Assembly: GCF_046156265.1 (NCBI RefSeq)
Contig: NZ_JAWDIR010000007.1
Location: forward strand, 1-63,529
Reading direction: 5' to 3'
DNA: 63,529 nt
Source of the DNA: CAMDHY01 sp046156265
Lineage (GTDB): Bacteria > Pseudomonadota > Alphaproteobacteria > Rhizobiales > Segnochrobactraceae
A program made the position numbers and the translations under genes. This document shows, one piece after another, positions 35,498 through 44,381 of the stretch. The notes beneath the pieces are model-generated. The model was not told where the DNA came from. It worked only from the letters and a program-made list of their open reading frames with translations, and did no database searches. The first letter of the stretch is position 1. Every line of letters starts with the position of its first letter.

Positions 35498-36091
35498 CTA
35501 AGTTCCGGCCAATCCCGTAATCGGCTCAGGCGGCTTGAGGAGGTATTTTACATGATCCCATGTGTACAGCTTAATGTTCATTGCTTCATACATCATTATT
35601 CCACGAATTTTTAGAGATTCTGCGGCCGCCTCGATTTCTTGTGGGTTACTGCTATTTATAAGTTTTTCATTACGTCCAATAATAACCCCACCGGGCCTGA
35701 CAAAATCACCGTACGTGGAGTACCTAGAATGAAACGCCCCGTCTCTTTGAGCAAGATAAACGTATTGGATTAGCTGGTTTTCAGCTTTAACAAGATCGTC
35801 TGATGGTCCATACCGGTTGTTATTACCGTCCCACTTCATCAGTAGGTTCTGTGGAGCCTTCAATTCCCAGAACCGGACATGCCGCTGCAGTCCAGTAGCC
35901 GTTCTGATGTTTGCGGCAACTATAAAATCACTTGATCCATAAAAGCTGCGTTGCTCTAACCGTATGGTAACGAATGACTCTGGCGTTTGTTCAAAAAGCT
36001 TCTCAGCAATGTCTCCAACATATTGTTGACACTCCCTCTCGGTGTGCCGGGTTGTATCATCGATCAATGCGCAGAAAGCGTCAAACGACAT
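35498..36091 (-). CDS. Shedu-like (DUF4263-type) nuclease domain protein
   Basis: A 197-residue protein from AT-rich DNA. The core has the order of a PD-(D/E)xK nuclease: Asp55 (GSSDFIVA), Glu76-Leu-Lys78 (RFWELKAPQ), Gln106 and Tyr110 (AENQLIQYVYLA), then VRPGGVIIGRN at 131-141. This matches the C-terminal nuclease domain of the Shedu antiphage protein SduA and related DUF4263 proteins by motif, a reading I could not test by search. The N-terminal part is helical and Cys-containing. The start ATG 36091 overlaps the upstream gene by 11 bases, so the two are probably translated together. Confidence 0.6.
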   Translation of the reverse strand: MSFDAFCALIDDTTRHTERECQQYVGDIAEKLFEQTPESFVTIRLEQRSFYGSSDFIVAANIRTATGLQRHVRFWELKAPQNLLMKWDGNNNRYGPSDDLVKAENQLIQYVYLAQRDGAFHSRYSTYGDFVRPGGVIIGRNEKLINSSNPQEIEAAAESLKIRGIMMYEAMNIKLYTWDHVKYLLKPPEPITGLAGT

Positions 36092-36695
36092 GGCCCGCTC
36101 TGTGCACGTAATCGCGAATATAACTGGCAAGAAGCAGATCAATATCCGCGAACGCCTCGACCCAGCCGCTTGGATCAGAGACAGTCACTGCAATTGCAGT
36201 TTCCACCTCATACGAGATATTTCCGCCTTCGAGGGCACCTCTCCTGAACAAAACCGAAGAATTTCCAAACACACGGACTGCCCCAGACTCAACTTTAAAA
36301 TTAATGTCAACAAACATGCATCCGCGAGAGTTTTCAAATGAAAAAAGTGTTGGTATCTCTTTAGAATTTGTTACAAGAAGTGGAAATGGATTTCCAAAGT
36401 TTCTGTGCCTTTCACTACACTGGGAAATGAACGGCCTCGACCCTATTGCCCAATATGATATGTAGGTACCGCTCCAGAATGCATTTCGTACACGCTCAGC
36501 GCCGAAAGCCTTTAAAGTAACAGAGGGTGGCGCAAGTGCGATCCGCCGACGCCAGATATCCGCCAACACTCTAGGCAGCTCTGCCTTGAACGAGACAGAT
36601 TGCCGAGCTGAATCGTTCAGTCCAAGTTGGTGCTGCGCCAGCGCCTGCATCATCAATCCGCGGTTAACCCCAGAGTTGCGTGATCCGCATTGCAT
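36081..36695 (-). CDS. Hypothetical protein, partner of Shedu-like gene
   Basis: A 204-residue protein I do not recognise, from the same AT-rich insert. It has no signal peptide or clear membrane helix. It shows a helical first half (MMQALAQHQLGLNDSARQSVSFKAELPRVLADIW) and a beta-rich second half (FVDINFKVESGAVRVFGNSSVLF, YEVETAIAVTVSDPSGW), ending in YIRDYVHRAGHVV. The ATG at 36695 has AGGGCGAGG upstream. Its 11-bp overlap with the nuclease-like gene implies a functional unit, perhaps sensor or regulator and effector (inference). Confidence 0.6.
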   Translation of the reverse strand: MQCGSRNSGVNRGLMMQALAQHQLGLNDSARQSVSFKAELPRVLADIWRRRIALAPPSVTLKAFGAERVRNAFWSGTYISYWAIGSRPFISQCSERHRNFGNPFPLLVTNSKEIPTLFSFENSRGCMFVDINFKVESGAVRVFGNSSVLFRRGALEGGNISYEVETAIAVTVSDPSGWVEAFADIDLLLASYIRDYVHRAGHVV

Positions 36696-36737
36696 GGTAA
36701 CCTCGCCCTTGAAAAAACCAAGGGGGGGAAAGCATCC

Positions 36738-37112
36738 GTGTCCGTTTCTTCGCGCAAACTCAGCGCCACCCAGCTTAGCGGTGTAGGATTCTCGAATGGA
36801 GGCAACGACTGCACCCTTGGATTTCTCCTAGACGATGGGTCCGAGCTCCGCATAAAGCTTCCGACGGCTGCTGTTGAAATGTTCATTAACGTGGTGGCGC
36901 AAAAGGCGCCGCCTGCGGGGACGCGGCCTGACGAAGATCTCGAGCTTCTTTACAATGTTCACGGATTTGGCGGAAAGCTAGTGGAGAGCGGTGATCTGCA
37001 CCTCTCGTTGTTCGTGTCGCCCGAGGACGCTTTCCACTTCCGTGTCCCCGCCAAAGAGTCCGAAAATTTCTTCAACGGAGTGATGGCGCTGCGCGACGGG
37101 ACGGCTCACTAG
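36738..37112 (+). CDS. Hypothetical protein in AT-rich insert
   Basis: A 124-residue protein of unknown function, read divergently from the two genes above. It is beta-rich (GVGFSNGGNDCTLGFLLDDGSELRIKL, DLHLSLFVSPEDAFHFRV) and without signal peptide. GTG at 36738 is preferred because AAGGGGGG sits at ribosome-site distance; a TTG at 36690 would lengthen it. Base composition is intermediate between the AT-rich insert and the host genes, so it may be an older neighbour rather than part of the insert. Confidence 0.5.
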   Translation: MSVSSRKLSATQLSGVGFSNGGNDCTLGFLLDDGSELRIKLPTAAVEMFINVVAQKAPPAGTRPDEDLELLYNVHGFGGKLVESGDLHLSLFVSPEDAFHFRVPAKESENFFNGVMALRDGTAH

Positions 37113-37278
37113 TCGAAGTCCCTTACCAACGCAGCGCCGGCCGCGCATGCGCGTCTGCCTTCAGGATCCGGTCGACGAGGTCCATGTCGGCTTGCCACCA
37201 CTCCAGGCCCACCCAACACGCCCACCTGGGGCGTCGCCCAGCCGCCAGATCGGCGGCCGGCACTCTCCTGCCGGCGGC
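37113..37278. other. Intergenic stretch with in-frame tail beyond thrS
   Basis: Leftward from the thrS stop the same frame stays open for 51 codons, to a TAA at 37123-37125, with a Trp-rich sequence (VGLEWWQADMDLVDRILK). It may be a remnant of a gene destroyed when the neighbouring insert arrived, or chance in GC-rich DNA. No start codon with a ribosome site supports it as a separate gene. Confidence 0.3.
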
Positions 37279-39258
37279 TCAAGCCGCCGCCATCGCCGCC
37301 CGCTGCCGCTTCACGTCCGGCGGGGTCGCCTCGTCGACGAGGGCCGCCAGAACCTCCGCCAGCGTTGCCGACTGCTGGTCGCGGGAGCCGAGGCGGCGGA
37401 TCGACACGGTGCCCTCCTCCGCCTCGCGCTTGCCGACGACGAGCATCACCGGGACCTTGGCGAGCGAGTGTTCGCGGACCTTGTAGTTGATCTTCTCGTT
37501 GCGCACGTCCGCCTCGGCGCGGAGACCCGCGTCGAGCAGGGTCTCGACCAGCTTCTCGGCATAGTCGTCGGCGTCCGAGGTGATCGTCGCCACCACCACC
37601 TGCAGCGGCGCGAGCCACAGCGGCAGATGGCCGGCGTGGTTCTCGATGAGAATGCCGAGAAAGCGCTCCATCGAGCCGCAGATGGCCCGGTGGATCATCA
37701 CCGGCGGCTTCTTCGAGCCGTCGGCATCGACATAGAAGGCGCCGAAGCGCTCCGGCAGGTTGAAGTCGACCTGGGTGGTGCCGCACTGCCAGTCGCGGCC
37801 GATGGCGTCGCGCAGCACGTACTCGAACTTCGGCCCGTAGAAGGCGCCCTCGCCCGGGTTGATCGAGGTCTTCACCCGGCCGCCCGAGCGGCGCTCGATC
37901 TCGGCGAGCACGTCCTGCATCACCGCCTCGGCGTGGTCCCACATGGCGTCCGTGCCGACGCGCTTCTCCGGCCGTGTCGACAGCTTCACGACGATCTCGC
38001 CGAAGCCGAAGTCCTCATAGGTCGAGAGGATCAGGTCGTTGATCTTCAGGCACTCCTCCGCCATCTGCGCCTCGGTGCAGAAGACGTGGGCGTCGTCCTG
38101 GGTGAAGCCGCGCACGCGGAGCAGCCCGTGCAGGGCGCCGGACGGCTCGTAGCGGTGGACGGAGCCGAACTCGGCGAGCCTGAGCGGCAGGTCGCGGTAG
38201 GACTTCAGCCCGTGCTTGAAGATCTGCACGTGGCCCGGGCAGTTCATCGGCTTCAGCGCGAACACCCGGTCGTCGTCGGCCTCCTCGCCGGCGGTGCGGA
38301 TGGCGAACATGTTCTCGCGGTACCAGCCCCAGTGGCCGGAGGTCTCCCACAGGGACTTGTCGAGCACCTGCGGGCCGTTGACCTCCTGGTAGCCGAGCCG
38401 CTTCAGGCGGCGGCGCATGTAGGCGATCAGCTCCTGGAAGATCGTCCAGCCCTTGGCGTGCCAGAAGACGACGCCCGGCCCTTCCTCCTGGAAGTGGAAG
38501 AGATCCATCTCGCGCCCGAGGCGGCGATGGTCGCGCTTCTCCGCCTCCTCGAGCATGTGGACGTACTGCTCGAGCTCGGCCTGGTTCGCCCAGGCGGTGC
38601 CGTAGATGCGCGAGAGCATGGGATTCTTGGCGTCGCCGCGCCAGTAGGCGCCGGCCACCTTCATCAGCTTGAAGGCGTTGCCGACCTGGCCGGTGGAGGC
38701 CATGTGCGGGCCGCGGCAGAGGTCGAACCAGTCGCCCTGGCGGTAGATCTTCAGGTCCTCGCCGGCGGGAATGGCGTCGACGAGCTCGACCTTGAAGGCC
38801 TCGCCCTTCTCGGCGAAGACGCGCTTGGCCTCCTCGCGGCTCCACAGCTCCTTGGTGAACGGGGCGTCGCGCGCGATGATCTCGCGCATCTTCGCCTCGA
38901 TCTTCGGCAGGTCGTCGAGAGTGAACGGCTCGTTGCGGTGGAAGTCGTAGTAGAAGCCGTTCTCGATCACCGGGCCGATCGTCACCTGGGTGCCGGGAAA
39001 CAGCTCCTGCACGGCCTCCGCCAGCACGTGGGCGGCGTCGTGGCGGATCAGCGTCAGCGCGCGCGGGTCGTCGCGGGTGAGGATCTCGACGCGGCCGGAC
39101 CGACCCACAGGGTCCGAAAGATCGCGCACCTCGCCGTCGAGGGCATAGGCGACCGCCTTCTTGGCGAGCGACTTCGAAATGGAGGCGGCGACGTCGCGGC
39201 CGCTGACGGAGGCATCGTACGGGCGCGCGGCGCCGTCCGGAAAGACGAGCTCGATCAT
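37279..39258 (-). CDS. thrS: Threonyl-tRNA synthetase
   Basis: Class II aminoacyl-tRNA synthetase charging tRNA-Thr. The 659-residue protein has an N-terminal TGS domain (MIELVFPDGAARPYDAS), the editing domain with HDAAHVLAEAVQELFPG and the Cys/His of WFDLCRGPH. The catalytic core follows with motif 1, motif 2 (FGSVHRYEPSGALHGLLRVRGFTQDDAH) and motif 3 (MIHRAICGSMERFLGILIEN). The C-terminal anticodon domain is complete. The start ATG 39258 fits the family. The 315-bp spacer to the extensin-like gene (39259-39573) shows no gene. Confidence 0.97.
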   Translation of the reverse strand: MIELVFPDGAARPYDASVSGRDVAASISKSLAKKAVAYALDGEVRDLSDPVGRSGRVEILTRDDPRALTLIRHDAAHVLAEAVQELFPGTQVTIGPVIENGFYYDFHRNEPFTLDDLPKIEAKMREIIARDAPFTKELWSREEAKRVFAEKGEAFKVELVDAIPAGEDLKIYRQGDWFDLCRGPHMASTGQVGNAFKLMKVAGAYWRGDAKNPMLSRIYGTAWANQAELEQYVHMLEEAEKRDHRRLGREMDLFHFQEEGPGVVFWHAKGWTIFQELIAYMRRRLKRLGYQEVNGPQVLDKSLWETSGHWGWYRENMFAIRTAGEEADDDRVFALKPMNCPGHVQIFKHGLKSYRDLPLRLAEFGSVHRYEPSGALHGLLRVRGFTQDDAHVFCTEAQMAEECLKINDLILSTYEDFGFGEIVVKLSTRPEKRVGTDAMWDHAEAVMQDVLAEIERRSGGRVKTSINPGEGAFYGPKFEYVLRDAIGRDWQCGTTQVDFNLPERFGAFYVDADGSKKPPVMIHRAICGSMERFLGILIENHAGHLPLWLAPLQVVVATITSDADDYAEKLVETLLDAGLRAEADVRNEKINYKVREHSLAKVPVMLVVGKREAEEGTVSIRRLGSRDQQSATLAEVLAALVDEATPPDVKRQRAAMAAA

Positions 39259-39573
39259 GTCAGTCCTCGTTTGCTCACTCGCTGCCTACGAGCGCAGGTA
39301 AGCTTCGGGCGGCGTTCTCGCGCGATCGCGCCGTTCCGTCAACGCCGGCGGCATGGGGAAGCTGGCGCCGCGCTTGCCGCCTTCCCCGGGTGCCAAGCTT
39401 GCCTCCCCCTTCCGTCCGTGCGACGAGGCGGGTGGGGCGGGTCCAAGCGGAGCGGTCGCATTCCGGTTCGAACACACCTCCGGCGGACGGGCGGCATCCG
39501 CCCTGAGCCGCGCCTTGGACAGGGCTTCGGCGCTGCCGGCGGCCGGACGCGCCGGCTCGCGGCCACCAGCCTC

Positions 39574-41151
39574 GTGCTGATCATGACCCTCGGCGTCGCC
39601 ACCGCTATCGCCGCCGCCGACACGCCGGTGCCGTCGCCGCGGCCGCAGGGGTCCGCCGGTACCGCCGGAGCAGCCGGGACATCGGCCGCCCCGGAGGCGG
39701 CACCGCCACCCGTCTCCGCCGCCACCGAAACCAAACCGTCGCCAGACCCGGCCGCCGCCGTTGCGTCACCGTTTCCGGCCCCGAAGGCGCTCGGCGACAC
39801 GCCGGTTCTGCCGGCCGGCCTGACGCCGGCAGCGGTTGCTGCGGCCGCCAAGCGCCGCCCGGCATCGACGGCAACGGTCGCCGTGCCGGAACCGGCGCCA
39901 GCCGAGGCACGGCCAGCCGCCGTAACGGCCACCGAGCCGGCCCCGCCTTCACCGTCGCCGGCGGCGACGACCGCGTCGCCGGCGGCCTCACCGCCCGCTT
40001 CTCCGTCAGTGGCGACGGCGCTGCCCCGCCGTCGTCCTGTCACGCAGACAGCGAGCATCGAGACGCCCGTTGCACCGCCCGCGTCGGCCCCTGCGGCGTC
40101 ACCGGCCCCGGTGCCGACCGCGCCGACGGATACGCCGTCCGCCGATCCGGCGGAAACCGCCGTCGAGACACCGGCGGTCGTGGCGGGCTCCGCCCCCGTG
40201 CTGCCACGGCCGGCGCCGGCTCGCGGCACCGCCGTCGCCGGTGCGCCCGCCGACCCGTCGCCCGCCGGCGCGGCACCCACCGAGACCGCGACCGCGGAGC
40301 CCGTGATTCCGGCGACGTCCGCCCCGGCGGAACCGGCCCCGGTCGACCCGCCAACGACGCTCGCCTACGCTCCCGCGCCGACGGAGGCGCGGCCGTCGCC
40401 GCGCTGGACCGCCCGCGACGGCAAGCTGCCGCCGACGGCCCGCGCGCCGGCCACGGCGTCACCGACACCGCCCGCCGCCGTGACGCCGGCGCCGACGGCA
40501 CCCGGCGCGCCGCCGATCGAGACGGCGAAACCCGGAGAGGCGGACGCACCCGCCACGGCCCTCAAGACCATCGCGAGGCCGACCAGCGCCGACTGCGCCG
40601 CGCTGATGGCGCAGGGTCCCGCCGTCGTCGAGGCGGCGCCGGACCTGCCGCAATCGGGCGCCTGCGGGATCGAGCGGCCGGTACGCCTGAAGGCGCTGAA
40701 GATGCCCGACGGACGGCTGGTGGCGCTGTCGCCGGCGGCGGAGCTGCGTTGCGACATGGCGGCGGCCGCCACCGCCTGGCTGCGCGACGACCTCGTGCCG
40801 GCGCTGGAGCGGGGCGGCTCGGCGGTGGTGGCGGTGAAGGTCGCCGATGACTATTCCTGCCGGCCGCGCAACCGGGTGAAGGGTGCCCGCATGAGCGAGC
40901 ACGGCCGCGGCAACGCCATCGACATCGGCGGCTTCAAGCTCGCCGACGGGCGGGTGCTGGAGGTCGCCGGCAACGGCCTGCCGAAACCGTTCCGCGTCAC
41001 CATGCGCGCCACCGCCTGCGCCCGCTTCAAGACGATCCTCGGCCCCGGCTCCGACGGCTACCACGAGAACCACATCCACGTGGACCTCGCCCAGCGGCGC
41101 TCGACGCGCAGCTACTGCCGCTGGCGCATTCCCGGCACCGACGCCAGCTGA
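39574..41151 (+). CDS. Extensin-like C-terminal domain protein
   Basis: A ~525-residue exported envelope protein. A hydrophobic start (LIMTLGVATAIAAAD) leads into ~340 residues of Pro/Ala/Thr low-complexity linker and then the extensin-like C-terminal domain (family PF06904). That domain has VADDYSCRPRNRVKGARMSEH, GRGNAIDIGGFKLADG and SDGYHENHIHVDLAQRR, with His residues placed as in M15-type peptidases. The likely site is the cell wall or periplasm. The start is uncertain: GTG 39574 or ATG 39583, with no good ribosome site. The frame stays open far upstream antisense to thrS, which I disregard. Confidence 0.8.
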   Translation: MLIMTLGVATAIAAADTPVPSPRPQGSAGTAGAAGTSAAPEAAPPPVSAATETKPSPDPAAAVASPFPAPKALGDTPVLPAGLTPAAVAAAAKRRPASTATVAVPEPAPAEARPAAVTATEPAPPSPSPAATTASPAASPPASPSVATALPRRRPVTQTASIETPVAPPASAPAASPAPVPTAPTDTPSADPAETAVETPAVVAGSAPVLPRPAPARGTAVAGAPADPSPAGAAPTETATAEPVIPATSAPAEPAPVDPPTTLAYAPAPTEARPSPRWTARDGKLPPTARAPATASPTPPAAVTPAPTAPGAPPIETAKPGEADAPATALKTIARPTSADCAALMAQGPAVVEAAPDLPQSGACGIERPVRLKALKMPDGRLVALSPAAELRCDMAAAATAWLRDDLVPALERGGSAVVAVKVADDYSCRPRNRVKGARMSEHGRGNAIDIGGFKLADGRVLEVAGNGLPKPFRVTMRATACARFKTILGPGSDGYHENHIHVDLAQRRSTRSYCRWRIPGTDAS

Positions 41152-41173
41152 CCCCGTCGCGCCGGCCGCAGCT

Positions 41174-41566
41174 TCAATTCAGCGTGCGCGCCTCGTCGGG
41201 GGAATCGAGCGAGAAGGCCGGGATGGCGACGTCGAACTCCGTGCCGCTCTCCCCCTCCATCCGGTAGCTGCCGACCATGATGCCCGACGGCGTCGGCAGC
41301 GGGCAGCCGGAGGTGTAGGTGAAGGCCTGGCCGGGCTTCAGCACCGGCTGCTCGCCGACGACGCCGGCGCCGCGCACCTCCTGGGTGCGGCCGGTGGCAT
41401 CGGTGATGCGCCAGTGGCGCGTCCTGAGGCGCACCTCCTCGCCACCGAGATTGCGGATCTCGATCTGATAGGCCCAGAACCAGCGTCCGTCGTCGGGCTG
41501 CGATTCCTCGGCGACGAAGCGAGGCTCGACGGTGACCTGAACCCCGTTGGTGACGGCGCGGTACAT
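41174..41566 (-). CDS. apaG: ApaG protein
   Basis: A 130-residue protein of the ApaG family, a fibronectin-III-like fold. It is often annotated as a Co2+/Mg2+ efflux protein, but its true biochemical role is unsettled. Core blocks are VTVEPRFVAEESQPDDGRWFWAYQIEIRN, TRHWRITDATGR and the GVVGEQPVLKPGQAFTYTSGCPLPTPSGIMVGSYRM stretch, all diagnostic. The ATG at 41566 starts at the typical MYRAVT. It follows metZ on the same strand with a 92-bp gap, as conserved in Rhizobiales. Confidence 0.95.
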   Translation of the reverse strand: MYRAVTNGVQVTVEPRFVAEESQPDDGRWFWAYQIEIRNLGGEEVRLRTRHWRITDATGRTQEVRGAGVVGEQPVLKPGQAFTYTSGCPLPTPSGIMVGSYRMEGESGTEFDVAIPAFSLDSPDEARTLN

Positions 41567-41658
41567 GGCGGCCTCCGCTCCGCTGTGACTGGACGCGGGA
41601 GCTAGCGCGGCGCCGCGGCGCCGTCAACGCCGCCGCGCCGCCGGGTGACGGGAATGGT

Positions 41659-42891
41659 TCAGCCGACGGCGCGGACGCGGGCGCCGCGACCGAGCGCGGC
41701 GAGCGCCGCGTCGAGGTCCTCGAGCAGGTCGTCGACGTCTTCCAGACCCACCGACAGCCGCAGCATGCCGTCGGTGATGCCGAGCTCGGCGCGCGCCTCC
41801 GGCGACAGCCGCTGGTGCGTCGTCGTCGCCGGATGGGTGACGAGGCTCTTGGCGTCGCCGAGATTGTTGGAGATCTTCACGAGGCGCAGCGCGTCGGCGA
41901 CCGCGAAGGCCTCCGCCTTGCCGCCGGGAAGCTCGAAGGTGACGAGCGTCGAGCCGCCCTTCATCTGCCGCTTCACCACCTCGGCCTGCGGATGATCGGC
42001 CCGGCCCGGATAGATCACCCGCGACACGCCCGGCTGCTCGGCGAGGAAGTCGGCGATGCGGGCGGCACTCGTCGTCTGGCGCTCGACGCGCAGCGGCAGG
42101 GTCTCGAGCGCCTTCAGCAACACCCAGGCGTTGAACGGCGACAGGCTCGGCCCGGTCTGGCGCAGGAAGTTGTGGAGGTGCTCGGCGATCCACGCCTTCG
42201 AGGACAGCACGACGCCGCCGAGACAGCGGCCCTGGCCGTCGATGTGCTTGGTCGCCGAATAGACGACGACGTCGGCGCCGAGTTCCAGCGGCTTCTGCTG
42301 CAGGGGCGTCGCGAAGACGTTGTCGACCACCACCGTCGCGCCGACGGCGTGCGCCACCTCGGCGACCATCGCGATGTCGACGACCTCGAGCGTCGGGTTG
42401 GTCGGCGTCTCCAGGAACACCGCGCGGGTGTTCGGCCGCACGGCGGCGCGCCACTGGTCGGCGCTGGCGCCGTCGATCAGCGTCGAGGCGACGCCGTAGC
42501 GCGGCAGCAGGTCCTCGACGACGTAGCGACAGGAGCCGAACATCGCCTTCGGCGCCACCACGTGGTCGCCGGCGCGCACCTGGCAGAGCAGCGCGGCGGT
42601 GACGGCGGCCATGCCGCTCGCGGTCGCCCGAGCGTCCTCGGCGCCCTCGAGCAGTGCCATGCGGCTCTCGAACATCGCCACGGTGGGGTTCGAGAAGCGC
42701 GAATAGATGAAGCCTGGATCCTCGCCCTTGAAGCGCGCTTCCGCCGCGGCCGACGTCTCGTAGACGAAGCCCTGGGTGAGGAAGAGCGCCTCCGACGTCT
42801 CGCCGAACGGCGTGCGCAGGCCGCCGCCGTGCACGAGCTCGGTTGCGGGGCGGTAGCGTCGCGGCGCGCCGCGGTCGCTCGGGGTCGACAT
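41659..42891 (-). CDS. metZ: O-succinylhomoserine sulfhydrylase
   Basis: PLP enzyme making homocysteine from O-succinylhomoserine and sulfide, in methionine synthesis. The 410-residue protein has the PLP lysine 215 in YSATKHIDGQ, ETPTNPTLEVVDI and the C-terminal LRLSVGLEDVDDLLEDL block. The MetZ assignment over cystathionine synthases follows from the QGFVYETSAAAEARFKGE opening, the apaG/dcd context and the SAM-II riboswitch upstream. The ATG at 42891 has GGAGG seven bases before it. Confidence 0.94.
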   Translation of the reverse strand: MSTPSDRGAPRRYRPATELVHGGGLRTPFGETSEALFLTQGFVYETSAAAEARFKGEDPGFIYSRFSNPTVAMFESRMALLEGAEDARATASGMAAVTAALLCQVRAGDHVVAPKAMFGSCRYVVEDLLPRYGVASTLIDGASADQWRAAVRPNTRAVFLETPTNPTLEVVDIAMVAEVAHAVGATVVVDNVFATPLQQKPLELGADVVVYSATKHIDGQGRCLGGVVLSSKAWIAEHLHNFLRQTGPSLSPFNAWVLLKALETLPLRVERQTTSAARIADFLAEQPGVSRVIYPGRADHPQAEVVKRQMKGGSTLVTFELPGGKAEAFAVADALRLVKISNNLGDAKSLVTHPATTTHQRLSPEARAELGITDGMLRLSVGLEDVDDLLEDLDAALAALGRGARVRAVG

Positions 42892-42934
42892 CGAGGAACC
42901 TCCGACATGCGGCGCCCTCACCGGGCGCCGGGCA

Positions 42935-42970
42935 CAAAAAAACCCGGCCGACGCGCTCGCCGTGACCGGG
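42935..42970 (-). terminator. Intrinsic terminator in metZ leader
   Basis: Reading leftward, a stem starting ACCCGG and closing CCGGGT (with GGCGAGCGCG inside) is followed by seven T. It lies between the SAM-II aptamer and metZ and could be the expression platform of the riboswitch. Confidence 0.75.
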
Positions 42971-43030
42971 TGTGCCCTGTCGGGGATCGGGACCCTCGTG
43001 GGTGCCCGGGGTCCGCCTGGCGGGAGCCCG

Positions 43031-43085
43031 ACCTTTTAGCGAGTTGTTTAACGTGGCTGCAAGCCGGCCGGCCAAATCACCACGA
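43031..43085 (-). promoter_or_regulatory. SAM-II riboswitch upstream of metZ
   Basis: Leftward strand: CGTGGTGATTTGG, then GGCTTGCAGCCACG, GTTAAACAA and CTCGCTAAAAGG. This order is the SAM-II (metA) aptamer consensus of alphaproteobacteria, with the GCTAAAA pseudoknot strand and the CGTGG/CCACG P1 stem. S-adenosylmethionine binding would lower metZ expression. The aptamer is 140 bases before the start and is followed by an intrinsic terminator, suggesting transcriptional control. Confidence 0.88.
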
Positions 43086-43250
43086 CACCCGCATTCCTTA
43101 GCCGCGCCCCGCGACGGCGTCAACGCGGCCGGCGTCGCGGGGCACGGCAACGCAAGCTTCGCGCCATCGTCCGCCCGCGGCTTGGCGGCGCTGCCGTGAT
43201 GGGTTAGCTCACAGGACGGGCGCGCGCAGGGTGGCGCCGGGGAGCGGGCG

Positions 43251-44339
43251 ATGACGAGCGGGATCCTTCCCGACCACGAGCTGGAGCGGCTCGCCGCGGC
43301 CGGGGCGATCATCGCCGCGCGGCCGTTCGCCGAGGGCCAGGTGCAGCCCGCGAGCCTCGATCTGCGTCTCGGGCCCGTCGCCCACCGCATCCGCGCGAGC
43401 TTCCTGCCCGGCCCCGACGCGCGCGTCGAGGACAAGCTCGGCGCTCTGACGCTGCACACCATCTCGCTCGCCGACGGCGCGGTGCTGGAAACGGGGTGCG
43501 TCTACCTCGTGCCGCTGCAGGAGAGCCTCGAGCTGCCGGAGGCGATCGCCGCCGCCGCCAACCCGAAGAGCTCGACCGGACGCCTCGACGTCTTCACCCG
43601 CGTCATCGCCGATTACGGCCGCGCCTTCGACACCATCCCCGCCGGCTACCGCGGACCGCTCTATCTGGAGGTGAGCCCGCGCACCTTCCCGGTGCTGGTG
43701 CGCACCGGCTCGCGGCTGTCGCAGCTGCGGCTCCGGCAGGGCGAGGCCCTCCTCGACGATGCAGCCCTCGCCGCCCTCCACGCCGCCGAGACGATCGCCG
43801 CACCCGGCGCGCCGGTGATCGACGGGGGCCTGGTGCTGTCGGTCGACCTCACCCCCGCCGCGCCGGGGGCGCCGGTCGGCTACCGGGCGAAGCGCCACAC
43901 CGGCGTCGTCGACGTCGACCGTGTCGGCGGCTGTGCCGTCGGCGCCTTCTGGGAGCCGATCGCCGCCGATCCGGCCTCCGGCCTCGTGCTCGACCCCGAC
44001 GAGTTCTACATCCTCGTCTCGCGCGAGGCCGTCCACGTGCCGCCCTCGACGGCGGCCGAGATGGTGCCGATCGACCCGCTCGTCGGCGAGTTCCGCGTCC
44101 ACTATGCGGGCTTCTTCGACCCCGGCTTCGGCCACGCCGCGGCCGGCGGCCACGGCTCGCGGGCGGTGCTCGAAGTGCGCAGCCGCGAGGTACCGTTCAT
44201 CCTCGAGCACGGCCAGAGCGTCGGACGGCTCGTCTACGAGCGCATGGCGGCGCCCCCGTCCCGCCTCTACGGCACGGACATCGGCTCGAACTACCAGGCC
44301 CAGGGGCTGAAGCTGTCGAAGCATTTCCGCACCGCGTGA
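43251..44339 (+). CDS. dcd: 2'-deoxycytidine 5'-triphosphate deaminase (long form)
   Basis: A cytoplasmic enzyme converting dCTP to dUTP. The 362-residue alphaproteobacterial long form consists of two dCTP-deaminase/dUTPase-like halves. The first carries GQVQPASLDLRLGPVAHRI and AAANPKSSTGRLDVFTRV; the second carries HTGVVDVDRVGGCAVGAFW, HYAGFFDPGFGHAAAGGHGSRAVLEVR and FILEHGQSVGRLVYERM. The ATG at 43251 follows GGAGCGGG. Divergent from metZ with the riboswitch between. Confidence 0.92.
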   Translation: MTSGILPDHELERLAAAGAIIAARPFAEGQVQPASLDLRLGPVAHRIRASFLPGPDARVEDKLGALTLHTISLADGAVLETGCVYLVPLQESLELPEAIAAAANPKSSTGRLDVFTRVIADYGRAFDTIPAGYRGPLYLEVSPRTFPVLVRTGSRLSQLRLRQGEALLDDAALAALHAAETIAAPGAPVIDGGLVLSVDLTPAAPGAPVGYRAKRHTGVVDVDRVGGCAVGAFWEPIAADPASGLVLDPDEFYILVSREAVHVPPSTAAEMVPIDPLVGEFRVHYAGFFDPGFGHAAAGGHGSRAVLEVRSREVPFILEHGQSVGRLVYERMAAPPSRLYGTDIGSNYQAQGLKLSKHFRTA

Positions 44340-44381
44340 GGCCGCGGCGCGGAGAAGGCATCGGAGCCGTCGCGGACCGCC

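Noticed and set aside
37147..39573. Very long open frame running antisense through thrS into the extensin-like gene
   Set aside because: It is the GC-driven shadow of thrS on the other strand. Only the part after 39574 has a signal peptide and a known domain.
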